Assembly (NCBI RefSeq): GCF_019711415.1
Contig: NZ_JAIGNJ010000001.1
Location: 241,001 to 305,000, forward strand
DNA from: Qipengyuania vesicularis
Lineage (GTDB): Bacteria > Pseudomonadota > Alphaproteobacteria > Sphingomonadales > Sphingomonadaceae
DNA: 64,000 nucleotides
Direction of reading: 5' to 3'
Shown here: piece by piece, positions 7,997 to 17,395 of the stretch
Position numbering within the stretch: the stretch's first letter is position 1
Layout of the letters: each line of letters opens with the position of its first letter
Translations under genes and position numbers: made by a program
The notes under the pieces: model-generated
The model's input: the letters and a program-made list of their open reading frames with translations, nothing else
Databases searched by the model: none
What the model was told of the DNA's origin: nothing

Positions 7997-9624
7997 GATT
8001 TGCTTGTTCCTTTCCCTTTCGGGGCAGCCGGTTTCTTCGAACGGCTGGCGACCCCTTTCGTGCCCGCCGCTCCCGTCTTCTTCTTCGGGGCGGCTTTTGC
8101 GGGCGTTTTCTTTTTGGGAGCAGCCCGCTTCTTAGCGGCGGGCTTGGTCGCACCCTTCTTAGGCGCTTGTGGTTTATTTTTGGTGGAGGCAGCGCCCTTA
8201 TCCGCAGATTTCGCGGCTTCGCGCAACTCGTCGAAACTTGCCTGGATGCATTCTCTATAGAATTCGGGATCCGGCATCATCTCGCGATCGGCCGTAAATG
8301 CGATCGTCGCCTCGTCGGTATAGCTTTGCACCACATGGCCGAGGCCAAGCCCGTCGGTAAGACAAAGTAGCCCGAGCATGCTCTCCATCCGCGCTCCGGC
8401 CGAATAGATGGGCACAGGCGGTCCGGGGACGTTGGTCACTACGGTCGAGAAGATCGGGCCGACTCCACGATTGGCAAGGCTGAGGCGGCTGTAGAGCTGC
8501 GCGCCGAGAGCCATGAACAGGGCGGGGCTGGCCTTGCTCATCTCGGTCATGTTGCGAGCGCCGAGCGCGTCGGTCATCGCCTTGGAATTTTTGGTTCGGT
8601 CGTGGACCCATTCGAGCCGTTCGAGCGGATCGGCTATATGCGTGCCGAGCGGCGCGATCATCGCGGCGACCTGGTTGCCCATCGAATTCTTCTCGTCCTT
8701 CGAACGGACGGAAATCGGTGCCATCGCGGTGAGGGTCTTCTTGGGCAATTCGCCCTTATCTTCGAGATAGCGCCGCATGGCCCCGCCAACGATGGTCAGG
8801 AAGACGTCGTTGACCTTGGCCCCCTCGCTGGCCGTACGGATCGCCTTGATATCCGCCAGCGGAACGCTGACGCCCTCCACTACGCGGTGCGGTGATATCT
8901 TGCGATTGAACCGTGTCTTGGGGGCGATAATCTCGGTCGAGACGTCGAAATCCTTCGAAGCAAGGCCCTTCAACGCCTTGGCGAGGCCTGGCGCGGCCTT
9001 GGCGGCAACTTCAAGCTGCTTGAGCGGATTGGTGATCGCGTTGAAATAGCTCTTGCCGAGAAGCTCGACGGGATTGGGCAGCTTTTCGGGCTTCCAGGTG
9101 TCGGGTGCCTTCGGTGCAGGTTCGTCCGGCCGCAACGTATGCGTAGCTTCCATCAGGTCGATCCCGCTCATGCCGTCGATTGCGGCGTGATGGACCTTTG
9201 TAATGTAGGCGTAACAACCCCTCGGAAGGCCTTCGACGTTGTCGAGCCCTTCAACCACGGTGAACTCCCAGGGCGGGCGTTCGAGGTCGAGCGGGCGGGC
9301 AAAGATTCTCGCCGCCTGTATGCACAACTGTCGCCAATCACCGGGCTGGGGCAGGGCAACGTGCCGAACATGATATTCGAGATCGAAGTCGGGATCCTCG
9401 ATCCAATAGGGGTAATCGAGGTCGAAAGGCACGCGCACGAGGCGCTGGCGCATGGTCGTTGAAAGCTGCAGGCGGCTTTCGATGAAGCCGAGGATGTCCT
9501 TGAACCTCACGAAGCCACCGGGCGCGGTCTCCGGATTGTAGATCAGGATCGAGCCGATATGCATCGGTGAATTGCGCGTTTCGAGCGCAACGAAGCTGGC
9601 ATCCATGCCCTGGAGCTGCTGCAT
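7993..9624 (-). CDS. Wax ester synthase / diacylglycerol acyltransferase (WS/DGAT) with basic tail
   Basis: A 543-aa acyl-CoA-dependent O-acyltransferase making wax esters or triacylglycerol. The condensing-enzyme motif HHAAIDG lies at residues 145-151, and the N-terminal MQQLQGMDASFVALE block is typical of the family. The C-terminal WS/DGAT domain contains NVPGP. After about residue 472 comes a tail of some 70 residues made almost only of Lys, Ala, Pro, Gly and Thr (PKKGA, AAKKRAAPKKK repeats), which resembles histone H1 tails and is not part of the enzyme fold. Downstream it overlaps a hydrolase by 4 bp. The tail could bind nucleic acid, lipid droplet surface or acidic membrane; that is inference. 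Confidence 0.92.
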   Translation of the reverse strand: MQQLQGMDASFVALETRNSPMHIGSILIYNPETAPGGFVRFKDILGFIESRLQLSTTMRQRLVRVPFDLDYPYWIEDPDFDLEYHVRHVALPQPGDWRQLCIQAARIFARPLDLERPPWEFTVVEGLDNVEGLPRGCYAYITKVHHAAIDGMSGIDLMEATHTLRPDEPAPKAPDTWKPEKLPNPVELLGKSYFNAITNPLKQLEVAAKAAPGLAKALKGLASKDFDVSTEIIAPKTRFNRKISPHRVVEGVSVPLADIKAIRTASEGAKVNDVFLTIVGGAMRRYLEDKGELPKKTLTAMAPISVRSKDEKNSMGNQVAAMIAPLGTHIADPLERLEWVHDRTKNSKAMTDALGARNMTEMSKASPALFMALGAQLYSRLSLANRGVGPIFSTVVTNVPGPPVPIYSAGARMESMLGLLCLTDGLGLGHVVQSYTDEATIAFTADREMMPDPEFYRECIQASFDELREAAKSADKGAASTKNKPQAPKKGATKPAAKKRAAPKKKTPAKAAPKKKTGAAGTKGVASRSKKPAAPKGKGTSKS

Positions 9625-9742
9625 CCTGTTCCCCTTGCGACGGCCAGCTTTTCGCCGGTCCGTAAGCGCATGAGGCTAGCAGAGCCGCGAATCTCGTCAA
9701 CTTGCCGCCCCGGTCAAGAACTGCCGTAGCAGTTACAACAGC

Positions 9743-10918
9743 TTAGAGCGCATCTCCTGCCGCCACACCGCTCGCCCAGGCCCATTGGAAGTTGTATCCG
9801 CCCAACCAGCCGGTCACATCGACCGCCTCACCGATAGCGAAGAGCCCGGGCACTTTCTTCGCTTCCATCGTCTTGGATGACAGTTCAGCGGTCGAAATTC
9901 CGCCAACAGTCACCTCGGCCTTCGCAAAGCCCTCGGTGCCTTTGGGGCTGAAGGTCCAGCGCTTGAGACGCTCTTGCGCCACGCGCAGCACCTTGTCACT
10001 GGCGTTGCCGAGCTCGGTTTCGACCCCAAGCTTCTCTGCCAGGATGCCGGCGAGCCTGTCGGGTAGCGCGTCACGCAGGACCGAGCGCAGTGTCGCGCGC
10101 GGCGTTTCCTGCTTGCGGGCAAGCAGCCAGTCGCCTGACTGGTCCGGCAGAAAGTCGATGGCGATCTGTTCGCCCGACTTCCAGTAAGAAGAAATCTGCA
10201 GGATCGAGGGGCCGGACAGGCCGCGATGCGTGAAAAGCGCTGCTTCGGGAAATCTGGCCTTGCCTGCACTGGCGACGACCGGTGCCGAAACGCCCGATAT
10301 TTCGCGAAACAGCACTTCTTCGCCGCCCAGCGTCAGTGGGACGAGGGCGGGGCGGGGCTTGATGACCTTCAGGCCGAATTGGCGGGCGAGGTCATAGGCG
10401 AATCCGGTCGCGCCCATCTTTGGGATCGACGGCCCGCCGGTGGCAATTACGAGGTTTTCCGCCACAGCTATCTTGCCATTCGCCATAACGGCAAACCGCT
10501 CGCCATCATGCTCTACTGCAGACACATCGGCGTTGCACCGCACCTCGACATCGCCCTTCGCGCATTCCTCCAGCAGCATCGCCACGATCTGTTTCGAAGA
10601 GCCATCGCAGAACAGCTGGCCGAGCGTCTTCTCGTGCCAGGCAATGCCGTATTCCTCTACAAGATCGAGAAAATCGCGCGGTGTGTATCGCGCCAGCGCC
10701 GACTTCGCGAAATGCGGATTGCTCGACAGATAGTTTGCCGGACCCGCGCCGATATTGGTGAAGTTGCAGCGCCCGCCACCGGAGATCAGGACTTTCTTGC
10801 CCGGTTTCTCCGCCTTTTCCAGCACCAGCACGCGCTTGCCCCGCTGGCCTGCTCGCGCCGCGCACATGAGCCCTGCGGCACCCGCGCCGAGGATAATCGC
10901 GTCGAAACCTTCAGGCAT
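9743..10918 (-). CDS. NAD(P)/FAD-dependent oxidoreductase, BaiN/HI0933 family
   Basis: A 391-aa flavoprotein. The N-terminal Rossmann motif GAGAAGLMCA (residues 11-20) binds FAD. The family block GKKVLISGGGRCNFTN near 41-56 is diagnostic of the HI0933/YhiN/BaiN group. A GEAVDVTGWLGGYNFQWAWASG block near the C-terminus closes the FAD site. The enzyme's physiological substrate is unsettled in the literature: the family name recalls bile-acid oxidoreductases, but most members are of unknown function. It ends 118 bp before the WS/DGAT start and begins 3 bp after the permease stop, so it is likely co-transcribed with the permease. Confidence 0.9.
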   Translation of the reverse strand: MPEGFDAIILGAGAAGLMCAARAGQRGKRVLVLEKAEKPGKKVLISGGGRCNFTNIGAGPANYLSSNPHFAKSALARYTPRDFLDLVEEYGIAWHEKTLGQLFCDGSSKQIVAMLLEECAKGDVEVRCNADVSAVEHDGERFAVMANGKIAVAENLVIATGGPSIPKMGATGFAYDLARQFGLKVIKPRPALVPLTLGGEEVLFREISGVSAPVVASAGKARFPEAALFTHRGLSGPSILQISSYWKSGEQIAIDFLPDQSGDWLLARKQETPRATLRSVLRDALPDRLAGILAEKLGVETELGNASDKVLRVAQERLKRWTFSPKGTEGFAKAEVTVGGISTAELSSKTMEAKKVPGLFAIGEAVDVTGWLGGYNFQWAWASGVAAGDAL

Positions 10919-10921
10919 GGC

Positions 10922-12208
10922 TCAGCCGGCAGCGGTCTCTGCTACGGGATCCCCGCGGCGGCGTGCGACAAAATAGAGCAGGGTCCCGACCACCAGCAGC
11001 ACGCCGAACATCGACCATGCTTCCGCGCTCGCATGGCTGGAAATCCAGATAGAGGAGGCCAAGGCGAGGATGGCGACGATTGTACGGACAATGCTCGAGG
11101 CACCTTCGCGGCGCTCGATTACAGGGAGTGCGGCGGCGGTAATGACGTAGGTCAGCAGGCGTGAGAGCGTACTGGCGGCTGCAAGCACCAGGAACCCGCC
11201 CCACATTGCGCACAGGCAGGATGCCGCCCCGTAGAAGAGGATCGCATTGGCCGGCGTGAGGTAGCGCGGGTGGATACGTTCGAACCAGCTCGGCAGCATG
11301 CCTTGCTGCGCCATGCCATAGGCCATGCGCGGTACGACCACGACGCCTGAGAAACTGTTGGCGAGGATCGAGAATCCAGCCCCCAGCACGATCATGACCG
11401 CGCCGATATCGCCCAGCGCTGCTTGGGCGGAAGCTGCCAACGCACTCTCGTCTGCGGCTGGCGATGCGCCGATGGCGAGATAGGCCCATATGATCACCGC
11501 ATAGAGCAAGGTCACGCCCGCCAGCACGGTAATGAGCACGCGTGGGAGATCGCGTTTGGGATCGCGCAATTCGCCGGCTGGGACCGTGACGCCTTCGAAC
11601 CCGATGAAGGCATAGAACAGCAGCAGGATCACCGTTTCGACCTGGCTGAATTCGGGCAGCACGATCTCGGGCGACCCGTAGTTGCCGAAAAGTGCCGCGC
11701 CGATCAGGATCGCCAGAGGCACCAGCTTGAGCGCAGTCAGTCCCCCCAAAGCGTTCACCGAACCGCGCATGGAGAACAGGTTGATGATTGTGAGCGCCGC
11801 GATCACGACCACCGCCGTCACCGTGGCAAGCGTCGGGTCCTGCAAGGGCGGAAACAGCGCTGCGAAGTAGGCGACCATGACATGTGTATTGGCGGCCATC
11901 GCCACGGCGCCGGAAGCATAGCGACCCCAGCCAGCCTGGAAGCCGGCAAAGCTGCCGAAGGCTGTCTTGCCGTAAAGGACCGGGCCGCCGCTCATGTCGA
12001 AACGCGCAGCGAGCCAGGCGAAGACCAGCGCGAGCGGCAGGAACAGCACGCCGCCCAGCAGCATCAGCACAGGTGCAAAGCTGCCCACGCCGGCCGAAAG
12101 CACGGCGGGAAGCGCGAAAATGCCTGATCCGATCATCCCGTTGATCTGGAGCAGCGACATGCCGAAGAAGCCGACCGTGCGCGGCGGTGCGATTGTTTTT
12201 CCGTCCAT
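10922..12208 (-). CDS. APC-family amino acid permease
   Basis: A 428-aa inner-membrane transporter with about 12 hydrophobic segments. Helix 1 carries the INGMIGSGIFALP motif (residues about 18-30), with the unwound GSGIF substrate site seen in LeuT-fold APC transporters. The Glu-rich FEGVTVPAGEL segment is in the middle, as in AdiC/arginine-agmatine type members. ATG 12208 (MDGKT) is chosen; a frame extends to 12403 but would overlap the divergent uvrC gene. Upstream it shares a 64-bp divergent region with uvrC. The substrate is probably an amino acid but not assignable. Confidence 0.87.
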   Translation of the reverse strand: MDGKTIAPPRTVGFFGMSLLQINGMIGSGIFALPAVLSAGVGSFAPVLMLLGGVLFLPLALVFAWLAARFDMSGGPVLYGKTAFGSFAGFQAGWGRYASGAVAMAANTHVMVAYFAALFPPLQDPTLATVTAVVVIAALTIINLFSMRGSVNALGGLTALKLVPLAILIGAALFGNYGSPEIVLPEFSQVETVILLLFYAFIGFEGVTVPAGELRDPKRDLPRVLITVLAGVTLLYAVIIWAYLAIGASPAADESALAASAQAALGDIGAVMIVLGAGFSILANSFSGVVVVPRMAYGMAQQGMLPSWFERIHPRYLTPANAILFYGAASCLCAMWGGFLVLAAASTLSRLLTYVITAAALPVIERREGASSIVRTIVAILALASSIWISSHASAEAWSMFGVLLVVGTLLYFVARRRGDPVAETAAG

Positions 12209-12236
12209 CGTGCAGGGGATGGCGATATACGCGGCT

Positions 12237-12265
12237 TTGCACAAGCGCTGCGGTGTGACTATCTC
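12237..12265 (+). promoter_or_regulatory. Probable sigma-70 promoter of uvrC (leaderless mRNA likely)
   Basis: TTGCAC (12237-12242), 17-nt spacer, TATCTC (12260-12265). The uvrC ATG is at 12273, only 7 nt past the -10, so transcription should start at or next to the initiation codon. No Shine-Dalgarno sequence is visible before the ATG. Confidence 0.5.
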
Positions 12266-12272
12266 CCTGCCC

Positions 12273-14243
12273 ATGTCGCGCAGTAAGGCAGGTTCTCCCC
12301 ACGATCCGAGAGGCAAGGAGCGTTTCCACGAGGAGCGCGCCACCAAGGTCGTGGCCAGCGCGCAGCCCGATCTCGAAACCGGGATCAAGGCGATCCGCGA
12401 CACGGTAAAGACCTTGAAGCCGCGCCCCGGTGTCTACCGCATGCTCGATACGCGCGGGGACGTTCTTTACGTGGGCAAGGCGCGCAGCCTGAAGGCGCGT
12501 GTAGCGAATTACACGCAGGTGAAAAGTCTCTCAAACAGGCTCCAGCGCATGGTCAGCCAGTGCCGCGCGATGGAAATCGTGGTCACCAATTCGGAAGCCG
12601 AGGCGCTGCTGCTCGAGGCGCAGCTGATCAAGCGTTATCGCCCGCCGTTCAACGTGCTTCTGCGCGACGACAAGAGCTTCCCCTTCATCCTCCTGCGCGC
12701 CGATCACGCTTTCCCGCGCATCCAGAAACATCGCGGCGCGCGGAGGGCAAAAGGCAATTACTACGGACCCTTCGCTAGTGCCGGCTCAGTCAACAAGACG
12801 CTGAATGCGTTGCAGAAACTGTTCCTTCTGCGGTCCTGCACCGACAGCTTCTTCAACAATCGCGACCGGCCCTGCCTGCTTTACCAGATCAAGCGTTGCT
12901 CGGCCCCTTGCGTCGGCCGCATCGACGAGGCGGGCTACGATAGCCTTGTGCAGGAGGCGAAGGACTTCCTCTCGGGCAAGTCCGGCACGGTGCAGGCCAA
13001 TATCGAACAGCAAATGGCGAAAGCCGCCGAGGGTCTCGACTTCGAGACCGCCGCTATCCTGCGCGACCGGCTGCGGGCGGCGACCTTTATCCAGGGCAGC
13101 CAGGCCATCAACGCGAGCGGTGTCGGCGATGCCGATGTCTTCGCGCTTGCTGCCAAAGGCGGTCAGATCGGCGTGCAGGCTTTTTTCATCCGCGGCGGGC
13201 AGAACTGGGGGCACAAGGCTTTCTTCCCCAAGAACACGGGCGATCTGGAGCATCCCGAGGTGCTGGCCGACGTCCTCCTACAGTTTTACGAGGAGGTCCC
13301 GCCGCCCAAGACCATCCTCGTCGATCGCGAACTGGCCGAACAGGAGCTGATCGCCGAGGCGCTGGCCGAGAAAGCCGGCCATGCGGTCGCCATTTCGATC
13401 CCGCAGCGCGGCGACCGGCGCAAGCTCATGCAGCAGGCGAGCCGCAATGCCACCGAGGCGCTGGAGCGGCGGCTGGCGGAGAGCGGCACCAAGGCGCAGC
13501 GCATGCGCGAGCTGGCGGAGTTTCTCGAACTCGACGAAGTGCCCCAGCGCATCGAGATTTACGACAACAGCCATATCCAGGGCGACAAAGCCCTGGGCGC
13601 GATGGTGGTCGCCAGCCCCGAAGGCTTCGAGAAGGGCCAGTACCGCAAGTTCAATATCAAGCAGGCCAAGACCAACGACGATTTCGGCATGATGCGTGAA
13701 GTCATGCAACGCCGCTTCCGCAAGCTCGCCGAAACCGAGCGCGACGACGATAGTACGCCCAAGGGAAAGGGCCACGAAGCGATCTGGCCCGACCTGTTGC
13801 TGATCGACGGCGGCAAGGGGCAGGTCTCCAGCGTCATGGCAGTGCTGGAGGACCTTGGGATTGCAGATCAGGTACCCGTCATCGGTATCGCCAAGGGCCC
13901 GCACCACGGGCGCGAGGGGCGCGAGGTGTTCCACTTCCCCGACGGGCGCGAGAAGACGCTGCCGGTCAATTCGCAGCTGCTGTTCTATCTCCAGACCCTG
14001 CGCGACGAAGTCCACCGCTTCGCCATCGGTGCCCACCGCGCCAAACGCAGCCGCGCCATCACCGCCTCACCACTCGACGAAATCCCCGGCATCGGCCCGG
14101 CAAGAAAACGCGCGCTGCTCCTCCATTTCGGCACCGCCGGCAAGGTAAGAGCTGCCGCACTGGACGACCTCAAACGCGCCCCCGGCATCAGCGAGGGCGT
14201 GGCGCAGCAGATTTACGATTTTTACCATGCGGGGGGTGACTGA
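12273..14243 (+). CDS. uvrC: Excinuclease ABC subunit C
   Basis: A 656-aa nucleotide excision repair endonuclease that makes both incisions around UvrAB-bound lesions. Domains in order: GIY-YIG nuclease at about 40-125 (PGVYRMLD, VLYVGKA), a Cys-containing linker, the UvrB-interacting UVR motif with two acidic helices near 225-260, an RNase H-like C-terminal nuclease (EIYDNSH, LLIDGGKGQ), and a helix-hairpin-helix pair at the end (IPGIGPARKRALLLHFG). Start chosen is ATG 12273 (MSRSKAG); the frame is open to 11994, but that part lies over the divergent permease. The C-terminus matches the usual family end, so the gene is complete. Confidence 0.96.
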   Translation: MSRSKAGSPHDPRGKERFHEERATKVVASAQPDLETGIKAIRDTVKTLKPRPGVYRMLDTRGDVLYVGKARSLKARVANYTQVKSLSNRLQRMVSQCRAMEIVVTNSEAEALLLEAQLIKRYRPPFNVLLRDDKSFPFILLRADHAFPRIQKHRGARRAKGNYYGPFASAGSVNKTLNALQKLFLLRSCTDSFFNNRDRPCLLYQIKRCSAPCVGRIDEAGYDSLVQEAKDFLSGKSGTVQANIEQQMAKAAEGLDFETAAILRDRLRAATFIQGSQAINASGVGDADVFALAAKGGQIGVQAFFIRGGQNWGHKAFFPKNTGDLEHPEVLADVLLQFYEEVPPPKTILVDRELAEQELIAEALAEKAGHAVAISIPQRGDRRKLMQQASRNATEALERRLAESGTKAQRMRELAEFLELDEVPQRIEIYDNSHIQGDKALGAMVVASPEGFEKGQYRKFNIKQAKTNDDFGMMREVMQRRFRKLAETERDDDSTPKGKGHEAIWPDLLLIDGGKGQVSSVMAVLEDLGIADQVPVIGIAKGPHHGREGREVFHFPDGREKTLPVNSQLLFYLQTLRDEVHRFAIGAHRAKRSRAITASPLDEIPGIGPARKRALLLHFGTAGKVRAAALDDLKRAPGISEGVAQQIYDFYHAGGD

Positions 14244-14296
14244 CCGAGCCGCGCCAGTGGCCCCCGTCATCGCTCTTGAGAAAAATCCGGTAAGAT

Positions 14297-14310
14297 TTGA
14301 TCCTCGTCAA
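14297..14310 (+). promoter_or_regulatory. FNR/FixK-type box upstream of universal stress gene
   Basis: TTGAT-CCTC-GTCAA, which is the FNR consensus TTGAT-N4-ATCAA with one mismatch. Its centre is 88 bp before the ATG at 14392. A perfect copy stands at 56747-56760 near an FnrL-type regulator gene in the same window. Confidence 0.65.
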
Positions 14311-14391
14311 TGAAGAACCAAACTGCGGGCATTAGAGACGCATCTTATTCTCCAGCGGCATTTGCCGCCCGCGCCGGTGAGGAGAGATGCC

Positions 14392-15210
14392 ATGCGCTCG
14401 ATACTTCTGAATGCCTATGACGATGGGGATTTCGATAAACGCCTGGATGTGGCACTCGACCTGGCACGCTCCTTCGACAGCCATTTATCAATCGTCTCGG
14501 CCATGCCATTCGAGGCGGCTGGCGCAGTCGACCCTTACGGCGCTGCCTTCGCGGCACTCATTCCGGTCTGGCGAGAAGAGGCGGAAAGCTTCCAGGAACA
14601 GGTCGAGAAGGATCTCGCCAATGAGGATGTTCCTTGGGACTGGGAAAGCAGGCCCGGTCCCCCGGCCAGCGCACTTTTGCGCCGTTCCGCGCTCGCCGAT
14701 CTCATTGTCCTTGGCTCGCGAGAGCCTCGAACCGGCGGCAAGGCGCCTTCCTTTACAGCGGGGGAATTGGCGGTATCCGCGTCTTGCCCGGTGCTGGTTC
14801 TGCCTGACGAGTGCGAGAGGATGGACCCCGACCGCCCGGCATTGGTAGCTTGGGACGGATCGGCAGAAGCTTCGCACGCCCTGCGAGCCGCCGTTCCGCT
14901 CCTGCAACATGTGAAGTCCGTTTTCCTCGCGACGATTCGATCCGACAAACCGTCCAAGAACGAGTATGACCTGCCACCTGTGAGCGGCGCGGATTATCTT
15001 GCAAGGCATGGTATTTCGAGCGAAATGGTCGAAATCGAAGCGGATGAAAAGGGAGTGGCGCATTCGCTGCTGAACGCTGCTTCTGCCCGCAACGTGGGCC
15101 TGATCGTCATGGGCGCCTATGGCCGCACCCGCCTGACTGAGTGGATTTTCGGCGGCGTAACGCGAGCGATGCTATCAGAGGTGCGAGTGCCTCTCCTGCT
15201 CAAACACTAG
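14392..15210 (+). CDS. Universal stress protein, tandem UspA domains
   Basis: A 272-aa protein of two UspA folds (about 1-145 and 150-272). The second half holds the ATP-binding pattern GAYGRTRLTEWIFGGVTR, near residues 236-253. The first half is degenerate (LGSREPRTGGKAPSFTAGEL) and may not bind nucleotide. The ATG at 14392 is preferred over 14362 because GAGGAGAG lies just before it. The upstream FNR-like box suggests induction at low oxygen, which is known for tandem Usp proteins in other bacteria. It is a single-gene unit; the next gene is convergent. Confidence 0.88.
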   Translation: MRSILLNAYDDGDFDKRLDVALDLARSFDSHLSIVSAMPFEAAGAVDPYGAAFAALIPVWREEAESFQEQVEKDLANEDVPWDWESRPGPPASALLRRSALADLIVLGSREPRTGGKAPSFTAGELAVSASCPVLVLPDECERMDPDRPALVAWDGSAEASHALRAAVPLLQHVKSVFLATIRSDKPSKNEYDLPPVSGADYLARHGISSEMVEIEADEKGVAHSLLNAASARNVGLIVMGAYGRTRLTEWIFGGVTRAMLSEVRVPLLLKH

Positions 15211-15391
15211 GCCCACAATCAGCCGCCAGATTCTCCAATCTGCCTGCCCTCGCCTGCGTGAAGCTCAACACTGGGGCCGAGAGATTGTTCGGTTGGCGCG
15301 GTTAGCTATCGCCACTATGGCTGGCGCTCCGTCTGGCCTTGCATGTCTGCTACAAGCGAAGCGCGTCGCGGGATCACGAGCGCCTGAAACC

Positions 15392-17212
15392 CTATTTCCC
15401 CTGCTTCCCGCCTGGCTTGCGTTTGCCGGCGAACTTCTTGCCGGTCGGCTTGGGGCCCTTCTTGAAGGGCGCTCCTGGCTTCTTGCTTCCTGCAGGTCCC
15501 TTGCGGGGGCCCTTGCCGAAAGGCTTGGGGCGGACGCGGGGGCCGTCGTGGGCACCGCTATGTCCACCGCGATCGCGGCGGTTCTGGCGGGCTTCGACGC
15601 GGGGGCCCTCGGGGGCTTCCTCGATGACGATCGCGTCCTGTTCGTCTTCGGCTGACGCCGTGCGCGCGACGGCGGCGGCGAACTTGGGGGCGATGGCGGT
15701 GGGCACCTGAAACCAGGTTTCGAACTGGCCGACGCGGATCGCGCCGATCTCGTTGCGGGTGATGTGGCCGCGGCGGCACAACAGGGGCAGGATCCAACGC
15801 GGCTCGGCATTCTGGCGGCGACCGACGCCGATCTTGAACCAGGCCACATCCTCGAAGCCGGGGCGGTGGCGATCGGCCTTGGCCTTGTCGCGCGCTTCGG
15901 GCGTGTTGGGCATGAGCTCTTCGGGCTCGGGCATCTTGGAGCGGTAGGACTGGACGAGCGCTGCGGCGATGTCCTCGGGCGACCGCTTGGCCATCAGTTC
16001 GTTGGCAAGATCGCGGTCGTATTCGTCGAAGTCGGTTTCTGCAGTGAGTAGGTCGATCAGGCGCGAGCGGTCGCGCTTGCGGATCATTTCGGGCGTGGGG
16101 GCATCCATCCACTCGGCCTCGATCCGCGCGCCGCGCAGCATGCCTTCGACCCGGCGGCGGCGGTTGAACGGGACGATGATCGCGGCGGTGCCTTTCTTGC
16201 CAGCGCGTCCCGTCCGGCCCGAGCGGTGCTGAAGCGTCTCCGCATCGCGCGGCACCTCGACATGGATCACGAGGCTGAGCGTGGGCAGGTCGATCCCGCG
16301 AGCGGCGACATCGGTGGCAACGCAAACGCGTGCGCGGCGGTCACGCAGCGCCTGGAGCGCCTGGTTGCGTTCGCTCTGCGAATGCTCGCCCGACAATGCG
16401 ACGACGCCGAAGCCGCGCTCCTGCAGGGTGGCGTGGAAGCGGCGGACATTGTCACGCGTGGCGCAGAACAGGATCGCCGTTTCAGCCTCGTGGAAGCGCA
16501 GGAGGTTGACGACCGCATTCTCGATCTCGGCAGGCGAAACGGTGATTGCCTTGTAGCTGATATCGCCATGGCCGCGATCCTCGCCAACGAGGCTGAGGCG
16601 CAGGGCGTCCTGCTGATAGCGTTCGGCCAAACGCACGATCGGGCGCGGCATGGTGGCGGAGAAGAGGAGTGTGCGGCGCGTTTCAGGTGTCGCGTCGAGG
16701 ATTTCCTCCAGGTCTTCGCGGAAACCCATGTCCAGCATCTCGTCCGCTTCATCGAGCACCACGCCAAGCAGGCCCGACAGGTCGAGCGCGCCGCGTTCGA
16801 GATGATCGCGCAGGCGGCCGGGCGTGCCGACGACGATGGCAGGACCTGCCCGCAGCGCGCGGCGTTCCTTGCTTGCGTCCATCCCACCAACACAGGTGGC
16901 AATTCGCAGTCCAGCCTTGGCATAGAGCCAGCCGAGCTCGCGGCTCACCTGCAAAGCGAGTTCGCGTGTCGGCGCGATTACCAGCATCAGCGGAGCTTCG
17001 GTAAGCGTCAGGTTCGCAGTCTCGGCCAGCAGCGCGTCGGCCATGACGAGGCCGAAAGCGACTGTCTTGCCCGAACCGGTCTGCGCCGAAACGATGAGGT
17101 CGCGCCCTTGCGCTTCGTCTTCAATAACGGCGGCCTGGACGGGTGTGAGATCGGTATAGCCGCGCTCGGTCATCGCTTCGCCGATCATCGGCGGGAGGGT
17201 TTCGAAAGGCAT
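15392..17212 (-). CDS. DEAD-box RNA helicase with DbpA-type RNA-binding domain and basic tail
   Basis: A 606-aa ATP-dependent RNA helicase. Readable motifs: Q motif (TPVQAAVI), I (AQTGSGKT), Ia (APTRELALQ), II (DEAD), III (SAT), and VI (HRSGRTGRAG). After the two RecA domains (to about residue 375) there is a DbpA/CsdA-like RNA-binding domain near 470-545 (ARFKIGVGRRQNAEPRWILP-like region) and then a Gly/Lys/Pro-rich basic tail of about 60 residues. ATG 17212 (MPFETLPPMIGEAM) is chosen; the frame extends 36 codons further without conserved sequence. Likely in ribosome assembly or cold adaptation. Gene-specific naming (dbpA versus csdA/deaD) is not secure. Confidence 0.92.
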   Translation of the reverse strand: MPFETLPPMIGEAMTERGYTDLTPVQAAVIEDEAQGRDLIVSAQTGSGKTVAFGLVMADALLAETANLTLTEAPLMLVIAPTRELALQVSRELGWLYAKAGLRIATCVGGMDASKERRALRAGPAIVVGTPGRLRDHLERGALDLSGLLGVVLDEADEMLDMGFREDLEEILDATPETRRTLLFSATMPRPIVRLAERYQQDALRLSLVGEDRGHGDISYKAITVSPAEIENAVVNLLRFHEAETAILFCATRDNVRRFHATLQERGFGVVALSGEHSQSERNQALQALRDRRARVCVATDVAARGIDLPTLSLVIHVEVPRDAETLQHRSGRTGRAGKKGTAAIIVPFNRRRRVEGMLRGARIEAEWMDAPTPEMIRKRDRSRLIDLLTAETDFDEYDRDLANELMAKRSPEDIAAALVQSYRSKMPEPEELMPNTPEARDKAKADRHRPGFEDVAWFKIGVGRRQNAEPRWILPLLCRRGHITRNEIGAIRVGQFETWFQVPTAIAPKFAAAVARTASAEDEQDAIVIEEAPEGPRVEARQNRRDRGGHSGAHDGPRVRPKPFGKGPRKGPAGSKKPGAPFKKGPKPTGKKFAGKRKPGGKQGK

Positions 17213-17395
17213 CTTGGCTCGCAATACAGATGCGCCGCGACAAGTTAGGCCGCGGGCGGGAAACAGGGCATGGGTGAAGCCGCTCGTTCCGGCGGCGAGA
17301 TGGTCGCTCGGGCCGGACAACGGCTCCCATACGACCTTGGTTGGCCGCGCCCCTACACGAGAGAAGAGCGTTTGGCTTGTGTTATTTTTGCAAGG

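Noticed and set aside
9625-9742. Possible small gene between the acyltransferase and flavoprotein genes
   Set aside because: No frame with a start, ribosome site and more than 25 codons was seen in the 118 bp.
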